64,000 bases of DNA, from positions 62,001-126,000 of the forward strand of contig CABHNZ010000002.1 in NCBI GenBank assembly GCA_902167985.1, read 5' to 3'. A program made the translations under genes and the position numbers. Shown in pieces: positions 19,281 through 31,658 of this stretch. Under the pieces are notes generated by a model. The model ran no database searches. It saw only the letters and a program-made list of their open reading frames with translations, and was not told the origin of the DNA. The stretch is from Shinella sp. UYSO24 (lineage in GTDB: Bacteria > Pseudomonadota > Alphaproteobacteria > Rhizobiales > Rhizobiaceae). The first letter of the stretch is position 1; every line of letters begins with the position of its first letter.

Positions 19281-19317
19281 TTGACGCCTAAATCCGACTG
19301 GCATAGCCTTTCGACAT

Positions 19318-19415
19318 TCACCAGGGGTGTCCCGGCAAGGGGCTGAGATTCTGCTATCGCGCGCAGTGACCCGTTGAACCTGATCCAGTTCATACTGGCG
19401 TAGGGACGGTGCAAA
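19318..19415 (+). ncRNA. TPP riboswitch (THI element)
   Basis: The leader contains the conserved thi-box blocks in order: CAGGGGTG at about 19322, GGCTGAGAT at about 19340, ACCCGTTGAACCTGATC at about 19369, and GTTCATACTGGCGTAGGGA at about 19388. These form the pyrimidine- and pyrophosphate-sensing arms of the thiamine pyrophosphate aptamer. It precedes thiC by about 105 bases and should lower expression of the thi operon when TPP is abundant. Confidence 0.95.
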
Positions 19416-19484
19416 ACGCTGCGATAGCTCGCAATCCGTTCATGCGGATGGCGTTCCGGCGTTCTTCCATCATTCCGGCTCTAG

Positions 19485-22326
<2,842 letters not shown>

Positions 22327-22330
<4 letters not shown>

Positions 22331-22524
22331 AGCTCATTATCAACGGCGAGACACAGGAGATCGGTGTAAGCACCCTCACCGATCTCCTCATTGCGCTCGA
22401 ATATGAGGGCGATTGGCTGGCCACGGCCGTCAACGGCGATCTCGTCCACCGAGAAGACCGGAGCGAGGCCAATCTCGCCGATGGCGACCGGGTCGAGATC
22501 CTGTCACCCATGCAGGGAGGTTGA
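22327..22524 (+). CDS. thiS: Sulfur carrier protein ThiS
   Basis: This 65-residue ubiquitin-like protein starts MKLIINGETQEIG and ends in the diagnostic GG, which is adenylated and converted to a thiocarboxylate that donates sulfur to ThiG. VNGDLVHRED and DGDRVEILSPMQGG match the family. It overlaps thiO by ATGA and is three bases from thiG. Confidence 0.93.
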
Positions 22525-22527
22525 GAC

Positions 22528-23300
22528 ATGCTGAGGCTTTACGATGTCGACGTGTCATCGCGTCTTCTTCTCGGTACGGCGCGCTATCCTTCGCCGGCGG
22601 TCCTGTCGGAGGCTGTGAAGCGATCCAGCACCGGGATCGTCACAGTTTCCCTGCGACGCGAAACCGCCGGAGGCAGGGCGGGCGGTGCCTTCTTCGAACT
22701 CATCCGGCAGATGGCTGTGCGTGTTCTGCCGAACACCGCCGGCTGCCATAGCGCATCGGAAGCGGTGCTGACGGCAAAGATGGCGCGGGAAGTTTTTGGC
22801 ACCGACTGGATCAAGCTCGAAGTCATCGGCCACCACGATAGTCTCCAACCCGATGTCTTCGAACTCGTCGAAGCCGCCCGCATTCTGACCGGCGAGGGTT
22901 TCTCGGTTTTCCCTATACGACGGACGATCTGATCGTGGCGGAGAAACTGCTGGCCGCCGGCTGCCATGTGCTGATGCCATGGTGCGCGCCGATCGGATCT
23001 GCCGCCGGCCCACGTAACCCTTCGGCGCTGACAGCGATGCGCGCAGCCTTTCCGGATGTTCCCCTGATTGTCGATGCGGGCCTCGGCCGACCCTCCCATG
23101 CGGCGACGGTGATGGAAATGGGCTATGACGCGGTTCTCCTCAACACCGCCGTCGCCAATGCCGCCGATCCACCTTGCATGGCCGAAGCATTCGCCAAGGC
23201 CGTTGATGCAGGCAGGCTTGCCTATCTCTCCGGCATGCTGGAGCCGCGCGACATGGCGGTGCCCTCGACCCCGGTCATCGGCAGGGCGGTGTTCTCATGA
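22528..23300 (+). CDS. thiG: Thiazole synthase ThiG, frameshifted
   Basis: ThiG condenses deoxyxylulose phosphate, dehydroglycine and ThiS thiocarboxylate. The N-terminal half has [13 protein letters not shown] and [12 protein letters not shown], plus [10 protein letters not shown] with the catalytic Lys. The C-terminal half has [11 protein letters not shown] and [21 protein letters not shown] base is missing near 22910, where [14 protein letters not shown] should be read; restoring it gives 257 residues, the usual size. The stop overlaps thiE. Confidence 0.92.
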
Positions 23301-23934
23301 GGCTCGATCCGTTTTATCTCATCGTCGACAGCGCCGAGTGGATCGAGCGGCTTGTGCCGCTCGGTGTGAAGCTCGTCCAGTTGCGCATCAAGGACATGCC
23401 CGACCGCGAGTTGCGGCGGCATGTTCGCCGCGCGCAGGTGCTCTGCCGGGCGCATGGTTGCCAGCTGATCGTCAACGACTATTGGCAGCTGGCGATCGAC
23501 GAGAACTGCGACTTCATCCATCTTGGCCAGGAGGATCTGGCCGAGGCCGATCTGGGCGCCATCCGTCGCGCCGGCCTGCGGCTTGGCATCTCGACCCATG
23601 ATCCGGCCGAGCTTTCGACGGCTCTTAGCGCAGAACCGGATTACGTGGCGCTGGGGCCGGTCTGGCCGACGATCCTGAAACAATGAAGTGGCAGCCGCAG
23701 GGTGTGACGCGGGTCGGAGACTGGAAGAACAGGATCGGCGCTCTGCCGCTCGTTGCCATCGGCGGGATTACCGCGGAGCGGGCGCCACTCGTGCTCGCCG
23801 AAGGGGCCGCCTGCGCGGCTGTCGTGACGGATATAACCCGCAATAGCGATCCCGAGGCCCGCACCTTGCAGTGGATCGCTGCGACGATGCCATGGCGGGA
23901 CAGGGACCGGGAGAGCGTGGAGGTCAAGAGATGA
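23297..23934 (+). CDS. thiE: Thiamine phosphate synthase ThiE, frameshifted
   Basis: ThiE joins the thiazole and pyrimidine phosphates to thiamine phosphate. Conserved stretches are [45 protein letters not shown] and [13 protein letters not shown], the last two forming the phosphate-binding loops. A base is missing near 23684, turning KQMKWQPQG into a stop. Restored length is 212 residues. It overlaps both thiG and thiD by ATGA. Confidence 0.92.
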
Positions 23935-24800
23935 CGGCGATCGCGCTTACCATTGCCGGATCGGACAGCGGCGGCGGGGCCGGCATCCAGGCCGATCTCA
24001 AGACGTTTCAGCGCTTGGTGTTTATGGCGCAAGCGTGGTTACAGCCGTAACCGCGCAGAACACGAAGGGCGTTGCTGCCGTGGAGGACGTTTCAACGTCC
24101 ATGGTGGCCGCGCAGATGCAGGCAGTGCTTGCCGACCTTGCCGTCGCCGCAATCAAGATCGGTATGCTTTCAAGGCGAGAGACGATCGAAACCGTCGCCG
24201 ATGAGCTCCAAGCGTATCAAGGGCCGTTGGTGCTGGATCCCGTCATGGTGGCAACCTCGGGCGACAGGCTGCTGCGGGACGATGCGGTCGCAGCGCTCCT
24301 GTCGCGGTTGATGCCGCGCGCCGATCTCATCACGCCCAACCTGCCTGAAGCGGCAATCCTGACCGGCATGCCGATTGCTGCCACGTTAGAGGCCGCGATA
24401 GATCAGCACGTGCCTTGCAGAACAAGGGGGCGCGTGCGGTTTTGATAAAGGGAGGGCATGGTCAGGGTCGCGACTGTGTCGACGTGCTGCTGGAGGCAGA
24501 TGGTCGCTTGCACCAGTTCCTCCGGCCGCGCGTCAGAACGACGAACGACCACGGAACCGGCTGCACGCTCTCTGCAGCAATCACCGCCCGGCTGGTACGC
24601 GGCCATGATCTGCCGCAGGCCGTCGCCACGGCCAGGGAATATCTGCATCAGGCGCTGGAGGCGGGACGTTTCTCAAGGTCGGAACCGGCCGGGGGCCGGT
24701 CCATCATTTCTTCGGGCAGTGGTCGAACATATCTCCCGACACGCCCACGGATGACCTAACGGGAGATCAGCAAAATCCGTTGAGTTTCAGGATCTTGTGA
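23931..24800 (+). CDS. thiD: Hydroxymethylpyrimidine (phosphate) kinase ThiD, multiply frameshifted
   Basis: The ribokinase-like HMP/HMP-P kinase starts [20 protein letters not shown], the family's N-terminal signature. Later segments are [36 protein letters not shown] and [13 protein letters not shown], which carries the catalytic Asp-His-Gly-Thr-Gly loop. Three missing bases are needed, near 24007, 24408 and 24672. The third is supported because it restores [13 protein letters not shown], the typical C-terminal GPVHHF motif. The corrected protein has about 290 residues and ends at 24800, overlapping the convergent J-domain gene by 34 bases. Confidence 0.85.
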
Positions 24801-25384
24801 GCTTCAATTGAAGCTTGGAGATCGCGTTCCGAGTTGCGGTCTCCGCCATTGGCATCCGGATGAAGCATCTTCAGACGCTCCTTGTAGCGGGCCCTGATTT
24901 CTTCCGGTGTCGCATCTTCCGAAAGGCCGAGCACTTCGAAGGCCTTGGCTTCGAGAACGCGCAGCTTGCGCTTCTGCATTTCGGCCTTCTGCGCCTGCCG
25001 CTGTTCGGCGGATTTACGGGCGTTCACCGCCTTGGCCGAACCGGAGCGTGCCGTCGAGGGAAGCGGCGCCTCTGTCGGCTCCGTTACCGTGCTGCCGAGC
25101 GCCTTGCGGGCGCCGGTTGCGGCTTCCTTCTGATAACGTGCAACCTCCGGGCTGGAGAGCGCGCTCGAGTAATTATAGCCCTTGTTGTATTCCTTGACGT
25201 GCTCCATGCAGAACATGAAGAACCGGCCCTCGGATTCCTGGCCAATCGGCGCACGGTGCTGCCCGGTCCGCTCGCAACCGTCCCAATGGCATTTCGGTCC
25301 GCTCGGCTCGCTGCGCGTCGGCGCCTTCTTGCGGATCGATTTGAGGCTAACGAAGATTTTTGAATCACCAGTCATGGGCGTCAT
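24767..25384 (-). CDS. J-domain (DnaJ-like) protein with C-terminal J domain
   Basis: The 205-residue protein has an N-terminal region with paired cysteines and histidines (CHWDGCERTGQHRAP), which may bind a metal, an Ala/Lys-rich linker, and a C-terminal J domain of about 60 residues. The J domain reads AFEVLGLSEDATPEEIRARY and then the catalytic HPD in KMLHPDANGGDRN. It should stimulate an Hsp70 partner, but clients are unknown. I chose the ATG at 25384 (MTPMTGDSK); the frame is open further upstream. Confidence 0.8.
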   Translation of the reverse strand: MTPMTGDSKIFVSLKSIRKKAPTRSEPSGPKCHWDGCERTGQHRAPIGQESEGRFFMFCMEHVKEYNKGYNYSSALSSPEVARYQKEAATGARKALGSTVTEPTEAPLPSTARSGSAKAVNARKSAEQRQAQKAEMQKRKLRVLEAKAFEVLGLSEDATPEEIRARYKERLKMLHPDANGGDRNSERDLQASIEAHKILKLNGFC

Positions 25385-25540
25385 ATGGAAGGATCGCGGC
25401 GATGAAGCAAGTGCCGGATTGCAATACCAACGCTGTTTGTCACAGCCCCCGGCGATAGCTGTTTGTTTCAGAAGCACTTGCCGCCAGCGTGACGGAGTGA
25501 CCCACCACCATGCCTCCTGTGGATGAAGCCTGCGGTTGCG

Positions 25541-26592
25541 TCAGGGGATCGAGCGCAGCCACTCATCATTGCCGAATTTGTCTGCCGCAAGCTTTTCCGC
25601 TGCGGCATATTCCTCGTCGGAAATCTTGCCCGGCGTGCCGCCGTTGAGGCTGACGAAAACCTCTTTCATCCGCCGGATGATATCCTCGCGCGGCAAGCCG
25701 GTCTGGCTGCGCAGGGGATCGACGCGTTTCACCGCGCTGGTCGTCCCCTTGTCGCTCAACTTTCGCGACCGATGCGCAGCACCTGCACCATCTTCTCGGC
25801 ATCCATGTCATAGGCCATAGTCGTATGATGGAGGACGGCGCGGGACGAAAAACGCTTCTGTGCGGCGCCGCCAATCTTGCCCTTCGGGCTCGATATGTCG
25901 TTGAGCGGCTTGTAGAAAGCGTCGATGCCGAGCGATTGCAGGGCTTTCAGCACCCAGTCGTCGAGGAAGGCGTAGGACTCTGCGAAGCTCTTGTCTCGCA
26001 CCAGTTCCGCCGGCGCATAGAGGGAATAGGTCACGGCGCTGCCGGGCTCGACGAACATCGCGCCGCCACCCGTCGTGCGCCGCACGACATCGACGCCAAA
26101 GGCTTTCGCAGCCTCCATGTCCACCTCGTTGCGCAGCGACTGGAAGCCGCCGATGATGATGGCGGGCCGCTCCCATTCCCAGAAACGCAGGCAGGGACCG
26201 CGCCGCTTGGCGGCCACTTCCATCGCCAGCACCTCATCCATGGCAAGGTGCATGGCCGGTGAAAGGGCAGGGGCCTCGATGATCTGCCACTCGTAGTCGC
26301 GCCATGTCTCGGCAACGCCCAGCGCGCGGCGCACGGCAATCGCGACAGCCTCGGGGCTGAAGCCGATCAGTTCCGCCTCGGCGCGAAGCCCGGCACGCAG
26401 CGCAGTGCTGATATGCTCTACGGATGCGGAGACCGGCAGTCCTTCAAGGGCGGTGCGGATGTCGGCAAGCGCCTCCGGTGGTTCCAGAAAGAAATCACCC
26501 GAGACCTGGACGTCACGGAGCTTCCCGTCGCTGACTTCGAGATCGACGACGACGAGCTTGCCGCCCTGTACCTTGTACTCACCATGCATCAC
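25541..26592 (-). CDS. lplA: Lipoate-protein ligase A with N-terminal accessory domain, frameshifted
   Basis: The protein attaches lipoate to lipoyl domains of 2-oxoacid dehydrogenases. It opens with about 85 residues of the lipoate-ligase accessory type (YKVQGGKLVVVDLEVSDGKL, then FLEPPEALADI). The LplA catalytic domain follows with AMDEVLA, RFWEWERPAIIIGGFQS, VVRRTTGGGAMFVEPG and the lipoyl-AMP-contacting GKIGGAAQKR. A base is missing near 25758, where RIGREKLSDKG should be read; the restored length is 350 residues. The accessory domain lies before the catalytic domain rather than after it as in E. coli. Confidence 0.82.
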
Positions 26593-26664
26593 TGCGTCTC
26601 CCGCATTTCGATCCCGGTTTCTGACCGGTCATAGTGCGGTAGCGTCCTGAAGCAGACAGCACAA

Positions 26665-26685
26665 GGGCGGGATATGCTCCCGCCC
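26665..26685 (-). terminator. Hairpin downstream of pit
   Basis: GGGCGGGA at 26665-26672 pairs perfectly with TCCCGCCC at 26678-26685 around a five-base loop, 31 bases after the pit stop and upstream of lplA. It lacks a T-run on the minus strand, so it may be a rho-assisted or processing hairpin. Confidence 0.5.
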
Positions 26686-26715
26686 GACAAAGTGGCTCAA
26701 ATGGTGTTCGGTCGA

Positions 26716-27720
26716 TCAGCCGATGAGGTCGGCGGCCATGTAGACCAGTGCCGAGACGATTGCCGCAGCCGGCATGGTGACGATCCAGGCAATGACGATA
26801 TTGCCGGCAAGGCCCCAGCGCACCGCGGAGAGACGACGCGCAGCACCGACGCCGACGATCGCACCGGTGATCGTATGCGTGGTCGACACCGGAATGCCGA
26901 GCCATGTGGCGCCGAAGAGCGTCAGCGCACCGCCTGTTTCGGCGCAGAAGCCCTGCATCGGGTTTAGTCTTGTAATCTTCGAGCCCATCGTGTGGACGAT
27001 CCGCCAGCCGCCAAAGAGCGTGCCAAGCGCCATGGCCGACTGACAGGAGAGCACGACCCAGAGCGGCACATAGAAGGTCGAACCGAGCTGGCCCTGGCTG
27101 TAGAGCAGGATGGCGATAATGCCCATCGTCTTCTGCGCGTCATTGCCGCCGTGGCCGAGCGAATAGAGCGAGGCGGAAACGAACTGCATCATCCGGAACG
27201 TGCGATCGACGGCAAAGGGTGTCTGCCTGACGAAGATCCATGAAACGATGAGGATCAGGAACAGGGCAAGCACGAAGCCAATCGCGGGAGACAGGAAGAT
27301 TGCCCCCACAGTCTTGAACAGGCCGCTGAACACGACCGACGAAAACCCGGCCTTAGCCCAGCCTGCACCGACCAGCCCGCCGACAAGCGCGTGCGAGGAA
27401 CTGGACGGAATACCGAAGATCCAGGTGATGATATTCCAGACAATGGCGCCGGTCAGAGCCGCAAAGATCAGCTGCGGCGTCACGATCGACGGGTCGATAA
27501 TGCCGGTTCCGAGCGTTTCTGCCACATGCAGGCCGAAGAACAGGAAGGCGATGAAGTTGAAGAACGCCGCCCAGGCGACCGCGAATTGCGGCCGCAGCAC
27601 GCGTGTCGAGACGATCGTCGCAATCGAATTGGCCGCGTCATGCAGGCCGTTCAGGAAGTCGAAGAACAGCGCGACGGCGATGAGGCCAGCCAGAAGCGGG
27701 AAGGCGAGCGAAGCATCCAT
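26716..27720 (-). CDS. pit: Low-affinity inorganic phosphate transporter Pit
   Basis: The 334-residue PiT-family symporter has the duplicated family signature: FDFLNGLHDAANSIATIVST near the N-terminus and SLGHGGNDAQKTMGIIA near residue 195, plus GIPVSTTHTITGAIVGVG in the C-terminal half. Around ten membrane spans are evident. It follows the DUF47 gene with a one-base overlap, the same order as the orfA-pit operon of Sinorhizobium meliloti. Confidence 0.93.
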   Translation of the reverse strand: MDASLAFPLLAGLIAVALFFDFLNGLHDAANSIATIVSTRVLRPQFAVAWAAFFNFIAFLFFGLHVAETLGTGIIDPSIVTPQLIFAALTGAIVWNIITWIFGIPSSSSHALVGGLVGAGWAKAGFSSVVFSGLFKTVGAIFLSPAIGFVLALFLILIVSWIFVRQTPFAVDRTFRMMQFVSASLYSLGHGGNDAQKTMGIIAILLYSQGQLGSTFYVPLWVVLSCQSAMALGTLFGGWRIVHTMGSKITRLNPMQGFCAETGGALTLFGATWLGIPVSTTHTITGAIVGVGAARRLSAVRWGLAGNIVIAWIVTMPAAAIVSALVYMAADLIG

Positions 27721-28364
27721 CAGACGTTCTCGATCAGGATGCCGCTGATTTCGTTGGCGACGTCTTCGAAGCGGTCGACAACCTTTTCCAGATTGCCGTA
27801 GATCTCGCTGCCGATCATGTAGGCCATGGCATTGCCGTTTGCCCCGTGGCGGCGGAAAAGATCCTTCAGGCCTTCGTCATGCAATTCGTCCGAGCGGCCC
27901 TCGACGCGGGTAATCTCTTCGGCGATGGCCGAAAGGCGCGGCGCATTCGCCTGCATGCGGTTGAGAAGCGGGATGGCCTCGGCAATCAGCGCGGAAGCCT
28001 TGACGATCTCGGCACCCATCTGCTGCATCAGCGGATCGAAGCTTGTCTGCTCGAACAGGCGGATGGTCTTGACCGTCTTGTGCATCGTATCAATTGCGTC
28101 ATCCATGGACTGGATGAGATCCTTGATATCGCCACGGTCGAAGGGCGTGATGAAGCTGCGGCGGATCGCAAGCAGGACTTCGCGGGTAATCTCGTCGGCG
28201 TCGTTTTCGAGAGAGACGATGCGCTCGCAATTGGCCTCAACGTCACGTCCGGCCAGAAGATCGTTCATTGCCTGTGCTGCAGCCACCACCGTCTTGGAGT
28301 GGTTGGCAAACATATCGAAGAACTTGTCTTCCCTTGGCATGAGCTTGCGAAATAGGCTCATCAT
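27720..28364 (-). CDS. DUF47 (PhoU-like) phosphate transport accessory protein, OrfA-type
   Basis: The 214-residue soluble helical protein begins MMSLFRKLMPREDKFFDMFA and has the PhoU-related pattern of the DUF47 family, with IVSLENDADEITREVL and MDDAIDTMHKTVKTI as the conserved metal-binding helices. It is coupled to pit and is the homologue of orfA of the S. meliloti orfA-pit operon. It probably modulates Pit activity. A Pho-box-like sequence 26 bases upstream suggests PhoB control. Confidence 0.88.
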   Translation of the reverse strand: MMSLFRKLMPREDKFFDMFANHSKTVVAAAQAMNDLLAGRDVEANCERIVSLENDADEITREVLLAIRRSFITPFDRGDIKDLIQSMDDAIDTMHKTVKTIRLFEQTSFDPLMQQMGAEIVKASALIAEAIPLLNRMQANAPRLSAIAEEITRVEGRSDELHDEGLKDLFRRHGANGNAMAYMIGSEIYGNLEKVVDRFEDVANEISGILIENV

Positions 28365-28664
28365 TTGAGCGACCTTCCCGTGTGAACGACTGTCATCAAT
28401 CTGTCATAAAACGCGCGAGACCCTTGAGGCACCGGGAAGGGTTTGACAACCTGCATTGTCACAAATCCGGGAAAGAATGACAGGAAATTGCGGTCTGCGT
28501 GGCGAAAAACAGGCAATTCGCGTCGTCGGGAGCCGAGATGAGCGCCACCAGCAGCCGGCTTTCCCCATCCATCGGGGGATTGCAACAGCGCCGCTCGGGC
28601 GCGTTAGACAGGCGGTCGGTGGCGGCGCAATCTGCAGCCGCCACCGGCTTTCAACGGTGAGGGT
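28365..28664. other. Intergenic region between orfA-pit and the iron ABC operon
   Basis: These 300 bases hold the Pho box (28390-28407) on the left and a hairpin on the right: CGGTGGCGGC at 28617-28626 with GCCGCCACCG at 28637-28646, a 10-bp stem placed just after the end of the iron ATPase gene at 28665 and probably its terminator. I see no credible gene between them. Confidence 0.6.
28390..28407. promoter_or_regulatory. Pho box upstream of the orfA-pit operon
   Basis: CTGTCAT at 28390-28396 is repeated at 28401-28407 after four bases, exactly the 7-4-7 direct-repeat structure of PhoB binding sites. It reads on the strand opposite to orfA-pit and lies 26-43 bases upstream of the orfA start, where bound PhoB would block transcription. 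In S. meliloti, PhoB is known to repress orfA-pit, which fits. Confidence 0.75.
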
Positions 28665-29423
28665 TCAGGCGTCGGCCACGCCATCGACCAACAGGAAGGG
28701 CTCGCCCTGCGAACAGGTCTCGATCCGTGCCCGCACCTTATAGACGTCCCGCAGCATGTCCGGCGTGATGACGTCGAAGGTCTTGCCGCTCGTCACCATG
28801 GTGCCGTCTGAAATGACGATCGTGTTCTGGCAATAGCGCAGGGCGTGGTTGAGATCATGCAGGGCGATCAGGACGATCATCCCGGTTTTCCGGGCGAGAT
28901 CGCCGACGAAGCCCAGAACCTCGATCTGCCGGTGGAGATCGAGTGCCGAGGTCGGCTCGTCCATCAACAGCACGTCGGGCTTGCGCACCAGCGCCTGCGC
29001 CAATGCCACCAGCTGCCGCTGGCCGCCTGACAGTTCTCCGAGACCGCGAAAGGCGAGCGGCTCGATGCGCAGCGCCTTCAGGATCCGGTCGATATCTTCA
29101 AGCTCGTCATCCTGCACCCGCCAGCCCCCGCCCTGCTTGGCCGAGAGAAGCACGGATTCGTAGACGGTCAGAACCGCATTCGCACCCGTATCCTGCGGCA
29201 TGTAGCAGATGGCTCGGTCGCCGCGCTCGGTTCCCGAGAGCGTGACGACACCCGGTCCGGAGATGAGCGAGGCGATGCGTTTGAAGAGCGTCGACTTGCC
29301 CGCCGCATTCGGGCCGATCACCGCCGTCATGCTGCCGCTGTCGATCGTGTCGATGCCGATCTTCGACAGGACTGTGCGCCGCCCGTAGGTAGCGCCGACA
29401 TCCTTGAGTGCGAGTGCTACCAC
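28665..29423 (-). CDS. Iron/siderophore ABC transporter ATPase (FecE/FhuC type)
   Basis: The 252-residue ATPase has Walker A GPNAAGKST, the signature GELSGGQRQLVALAQAL and Walker B VLLMDEPTSALD followed by the switch His in ALHDLNHALRY, all normal for iron-complex importers. The start is a GTG at 29423, overlapping the permease gene by seven bases. It closes a three-gene operon with the permease and the binding protein. Confidence 0.9.
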   Translation of the reverse strand: MVALALKDVGATYGRRTVLSKIGIDTIDSGSMTAVIGPNAAGKSTLFKRIASLISGPGVVTLSGTERGDRAICYMPQDTGANAVLTVYESVLLSAKQGGGWRVQDDELEDIDRILKALRIEPLAFRGLGELSGGQRQLVALAQALVRKPDVLLMDEPTSALDLHRQIEVLGFVGDLARKTGMIVLIALHDLNHALRYCQNTIVISDGTMVTSGKTFDVITPDMLRDVYKVRARIETCSQGEPFLLVDGVADA

Positions 29424-30481
29424 GAGCGCCTCCTGTTGCCGAAGATGAGGGCGAAGAAGAAGGGAATGCCGACAAGCGCCGTGATCACGCCGATCGGCAG
29501 GATCGCACCGGGGATGATGATCTTGCTGACGACCGATGTTGCCGACAGAAGAAGCGCACCGCAGATGACCGATCCCGGCAGGAAGAAACGCTGATCCTCG
29601 CCGACGACCATGCGGGCGATATGCGGGCCGACGAGGCCGATGAAACCGATCGTTCCGACGAAGGAGACGGGGATGGCGGCAAGCAGGCTGACCGTCAGCA
29701 TGGTCTTGAGGCGCAGCCGGCGCACATTGACGCCCATGCTGGCCGCCTTGTCGTCACCCAGGCGAAGCGCCGTCAGCGCCCATGCGTCGCGCATGAAGAG
29801 CGGAACGGTGACGAGGAGAACGACGGCCGTGACATAGACCTTCGGCCATGTCGCCTTGGTGAGGCTGCCCATCGTCCAGAACACGACCGCTGCCAGCGCC
29901 TGTTCGGACGCAAGGTATTCGAGGAGGGACAGCGCCGCGTTAAAGGTGAAGACGAGCGCGATGCCGAGAAGCACGATCGTCTCGACGGTCACGCCACGCA
30001 TGGTCGAGGCGAAATAGATGAAGAGCGAGGCGAACATCGCCATCAGGAAGGCGTTGATCGGCACCATATACTGGATGGCGGCCGGGAACACTGCGACCCC
30101 GGCGACAAGCGCCAGCGCGGCACCGAAACTGGCGGCGGCGGAAATGCCGAGCGTGAACGGACTTGCCAGCGGATTGGCAAGGATCGTCTGCATCTGGGCG
30201 CCGGCAAGCGAGAGGGCAGCACCGACGGTGACGGCCATCAGCGCGATCGGCATGCGGATATCCCAGATCACCACCCGCAACTGGTTGCCGGCCTCCTCCG
30301 GATTGAAGACCGCGAGCAGCACCTCCGAGATCGTGTAATTGGCCGGGCCGAGCGCCATGTCGGCTGCGATGCTGAAGGCAAGTGCGGCCGTCAGCGCCAA
30401 GAGAATGAGAATACGCCGGAAGGCGAGAGCGCGGTAGCGCTCCCGCCCGGCGGCGGTCGTTGGAACGATCACGCTGGCCAC
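29417..30481 (-). CDS. Iron/siderophore ABC transporter permease (FecCD family)
   Basis: The 354-residue FecCD-type permease begins MASVIVPTTAAGRERYRALA and has the family hallmarks RMPIALMAVTVGAALSLAGA and QTILANPLASPFTLGISAAA, then GFIGLVGPHIARMVVGEDQR near residue 270 (the coupling loop) and about ten spans. It lies four bases after the binding-protein gene. It should form a homodimer, since only one permease gene is present. Confidence 0.92.
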   Translation of the reverse strand: MASVIVPTTAAGRERYRALAFRRILILLALTAALAFSIAADMALGPANYTISEVLLAVFNPEEAGNQLRVVIWDIRMPIALMAVTVGAALSLAGAQMQTILANPLASPFTLGISAAASFGAALALVAGVAVFPAAIQYMVPINAFLMAMFASLFIYFASTMRGVTVETIVLLGIALVFTFNAALSLLEYLASEQALAAVVFWTMGSLTKATWPKVYVTAVVLLVTVPLFMRDAWALTALRLGDDKAASMGVNVRRLRLKTMLTVSLLAAIPVSFVGTIGFIGLVGPHIARMVVGEDQRFFLPGSVICGALLLSATSVVSKIIIPGAILPIGVITALVGIPFFFALIFGNRRRSW

Positions 30482-30485
30482 CGGA

Positions 30486-31616
30486 TCATTCGTCCTTCAG
30501 AGAGACGAAATAGCCGGGCTTGTAATCGAGCGGCAGGAAGCGGGCATGCAGTTCCTTGAACGTCGCTTCCGGGTCGACATCCTTGAAGAGATCCGGATGC
30601 AGCCACTTGGCGATCTGCTGGATGGCGACGAACTGGTAGGGATTGTTGTAGAACTGGTGCCAGATGGCGTGAACGTTATGATCGGCAACCGCCTTGACGC
30701 CGGTGAAGGCAGGGCGCTTGGTCAGCGCTTCGAGCTTGCGCTTGGCTTCCTTCATGTCGGCGCCATAGCCGACGCCAACCCAGGCGCCGCCCGGAACATA
30801 AGCCTGCCACATGCCGCCCGTAACGATGACCTGATCGGGGTTGGAGGCGACGATCTGCTCCGGATTGACCGTGCCGAACGTGCCCGGAATGATGCCCTTG
30901 GCCATGTTGATGCCACCGGCGATCTCGACCATCTTGCCGAAATTCTCGTTGCCGAAGGACATGCAGCAATCGTCCGAATAGCCACCTGCGCGCTCGACGA
31001 AGACGACCGGCGACTTCGGCTTGGCGGCAGCGAGGCGATCGGTCACGAGCTTGATGCTGTCGGCGCGGAACTTGATGAAGTCCTCGGCGATCTTTTCACG
31101 GCCCATCAGCTTGCCCATGACGCGCATGCTCGGCTCGGTGTTTTCCATCGGCTTTTCGCGGAAGTCGACATAGACGAGCGGAATCCCGACCTTGCCGAGC
31201 TTTTCGATATAGCCGGCCTCTTCGGTCGCGGTCTTGGCGTCGATATTCATCAGGATGACATCGGGCTTCAGGGCCACGGCCTGTTCGATGTTGAACGTGC
31301 CGTCCTTCATGCCGCCAAAGGTCGGCAGCTTGGCGATCTGCGGATATTTCGCGAGATAGGCGTCATAGGTCTCCGGATCGGCCTTCGGCAGGTCGTCGCG
31401 CCAGCCCACGACGTGCTGGAAAGGGTTCTCCTTGTCGAGCGCCGCGAGGAAGTATATCTGGCGGCCCTCGCCGAGGATGACATGCTTGACGGGCACGTCG
31501 ACTTCGACCGCGCGGCCGGTGACGTCGGTAATTGTCGTTTTCTCGGCCAGAGCCGGAAATGCGGCAGCCAGAAGCATTGCCGCGGTCAGGCCCGCAGCCT
31601 TTAGTGTGATGGTCAT
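30486..31616 (-). CDS. Iron/siderophore ABC transporter periplasmic binding protein
   Basis: The 376-residue protein has a signal peptide (MTITLKAAGLTAAMLLAAAF, cleavage near ALA-EK) followed by a class III binding-protein fold (PF01497 type). The conserved TDVTGRAVEVDVPVKHVIL opens the mature domain, and the second lobe begins with KSPVVFVERAG. The cysteine pair in SDDCCMSFG is unusual. It is the first gene of the iron operon. An iron-box-like site lies 43 bases upstream. The actual siderophore cannot be named; no TonB receptor is in the window. Confidence 0.87.
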   Translation of the reverse strand: MTITLKAAGLTAAMLLAAAFPALAEKTTITDVTGRAVEVDVPVKHVILGEGRQIYFLAALDKENPFQHVVGWRDDLPKADPETYDAYLAKYPQIAKLPTFGGMKDGTFNIEQAVALKPDVILMNIDAKTATEEAGYIEKLGKVGIPLVYVDFREKPMENTEPSMRVMGKLMGREKIAEDFIKFRADSIKLVTDRLAAAKPKSPVVFVERAGGYSDDCCMSFGNENFGKMVEIAGGINMAKGIIPGTFGTVNPEQIVASNPDQVIVTGGMWQAYVPGGAWVGVGYGADMKEAKRKLEALTKRPAFTGVKAVADHNVHAIWHQFYNNPYQFVAIQQIAKWLHPDLFKDVDPEATFKELHARFLPLDYKPGYFVSLKDE

Positions 31617-31658
31617 GGAACTCTCTCCCGTCGAAACCGAGCGGGCTCTATTATTTTA

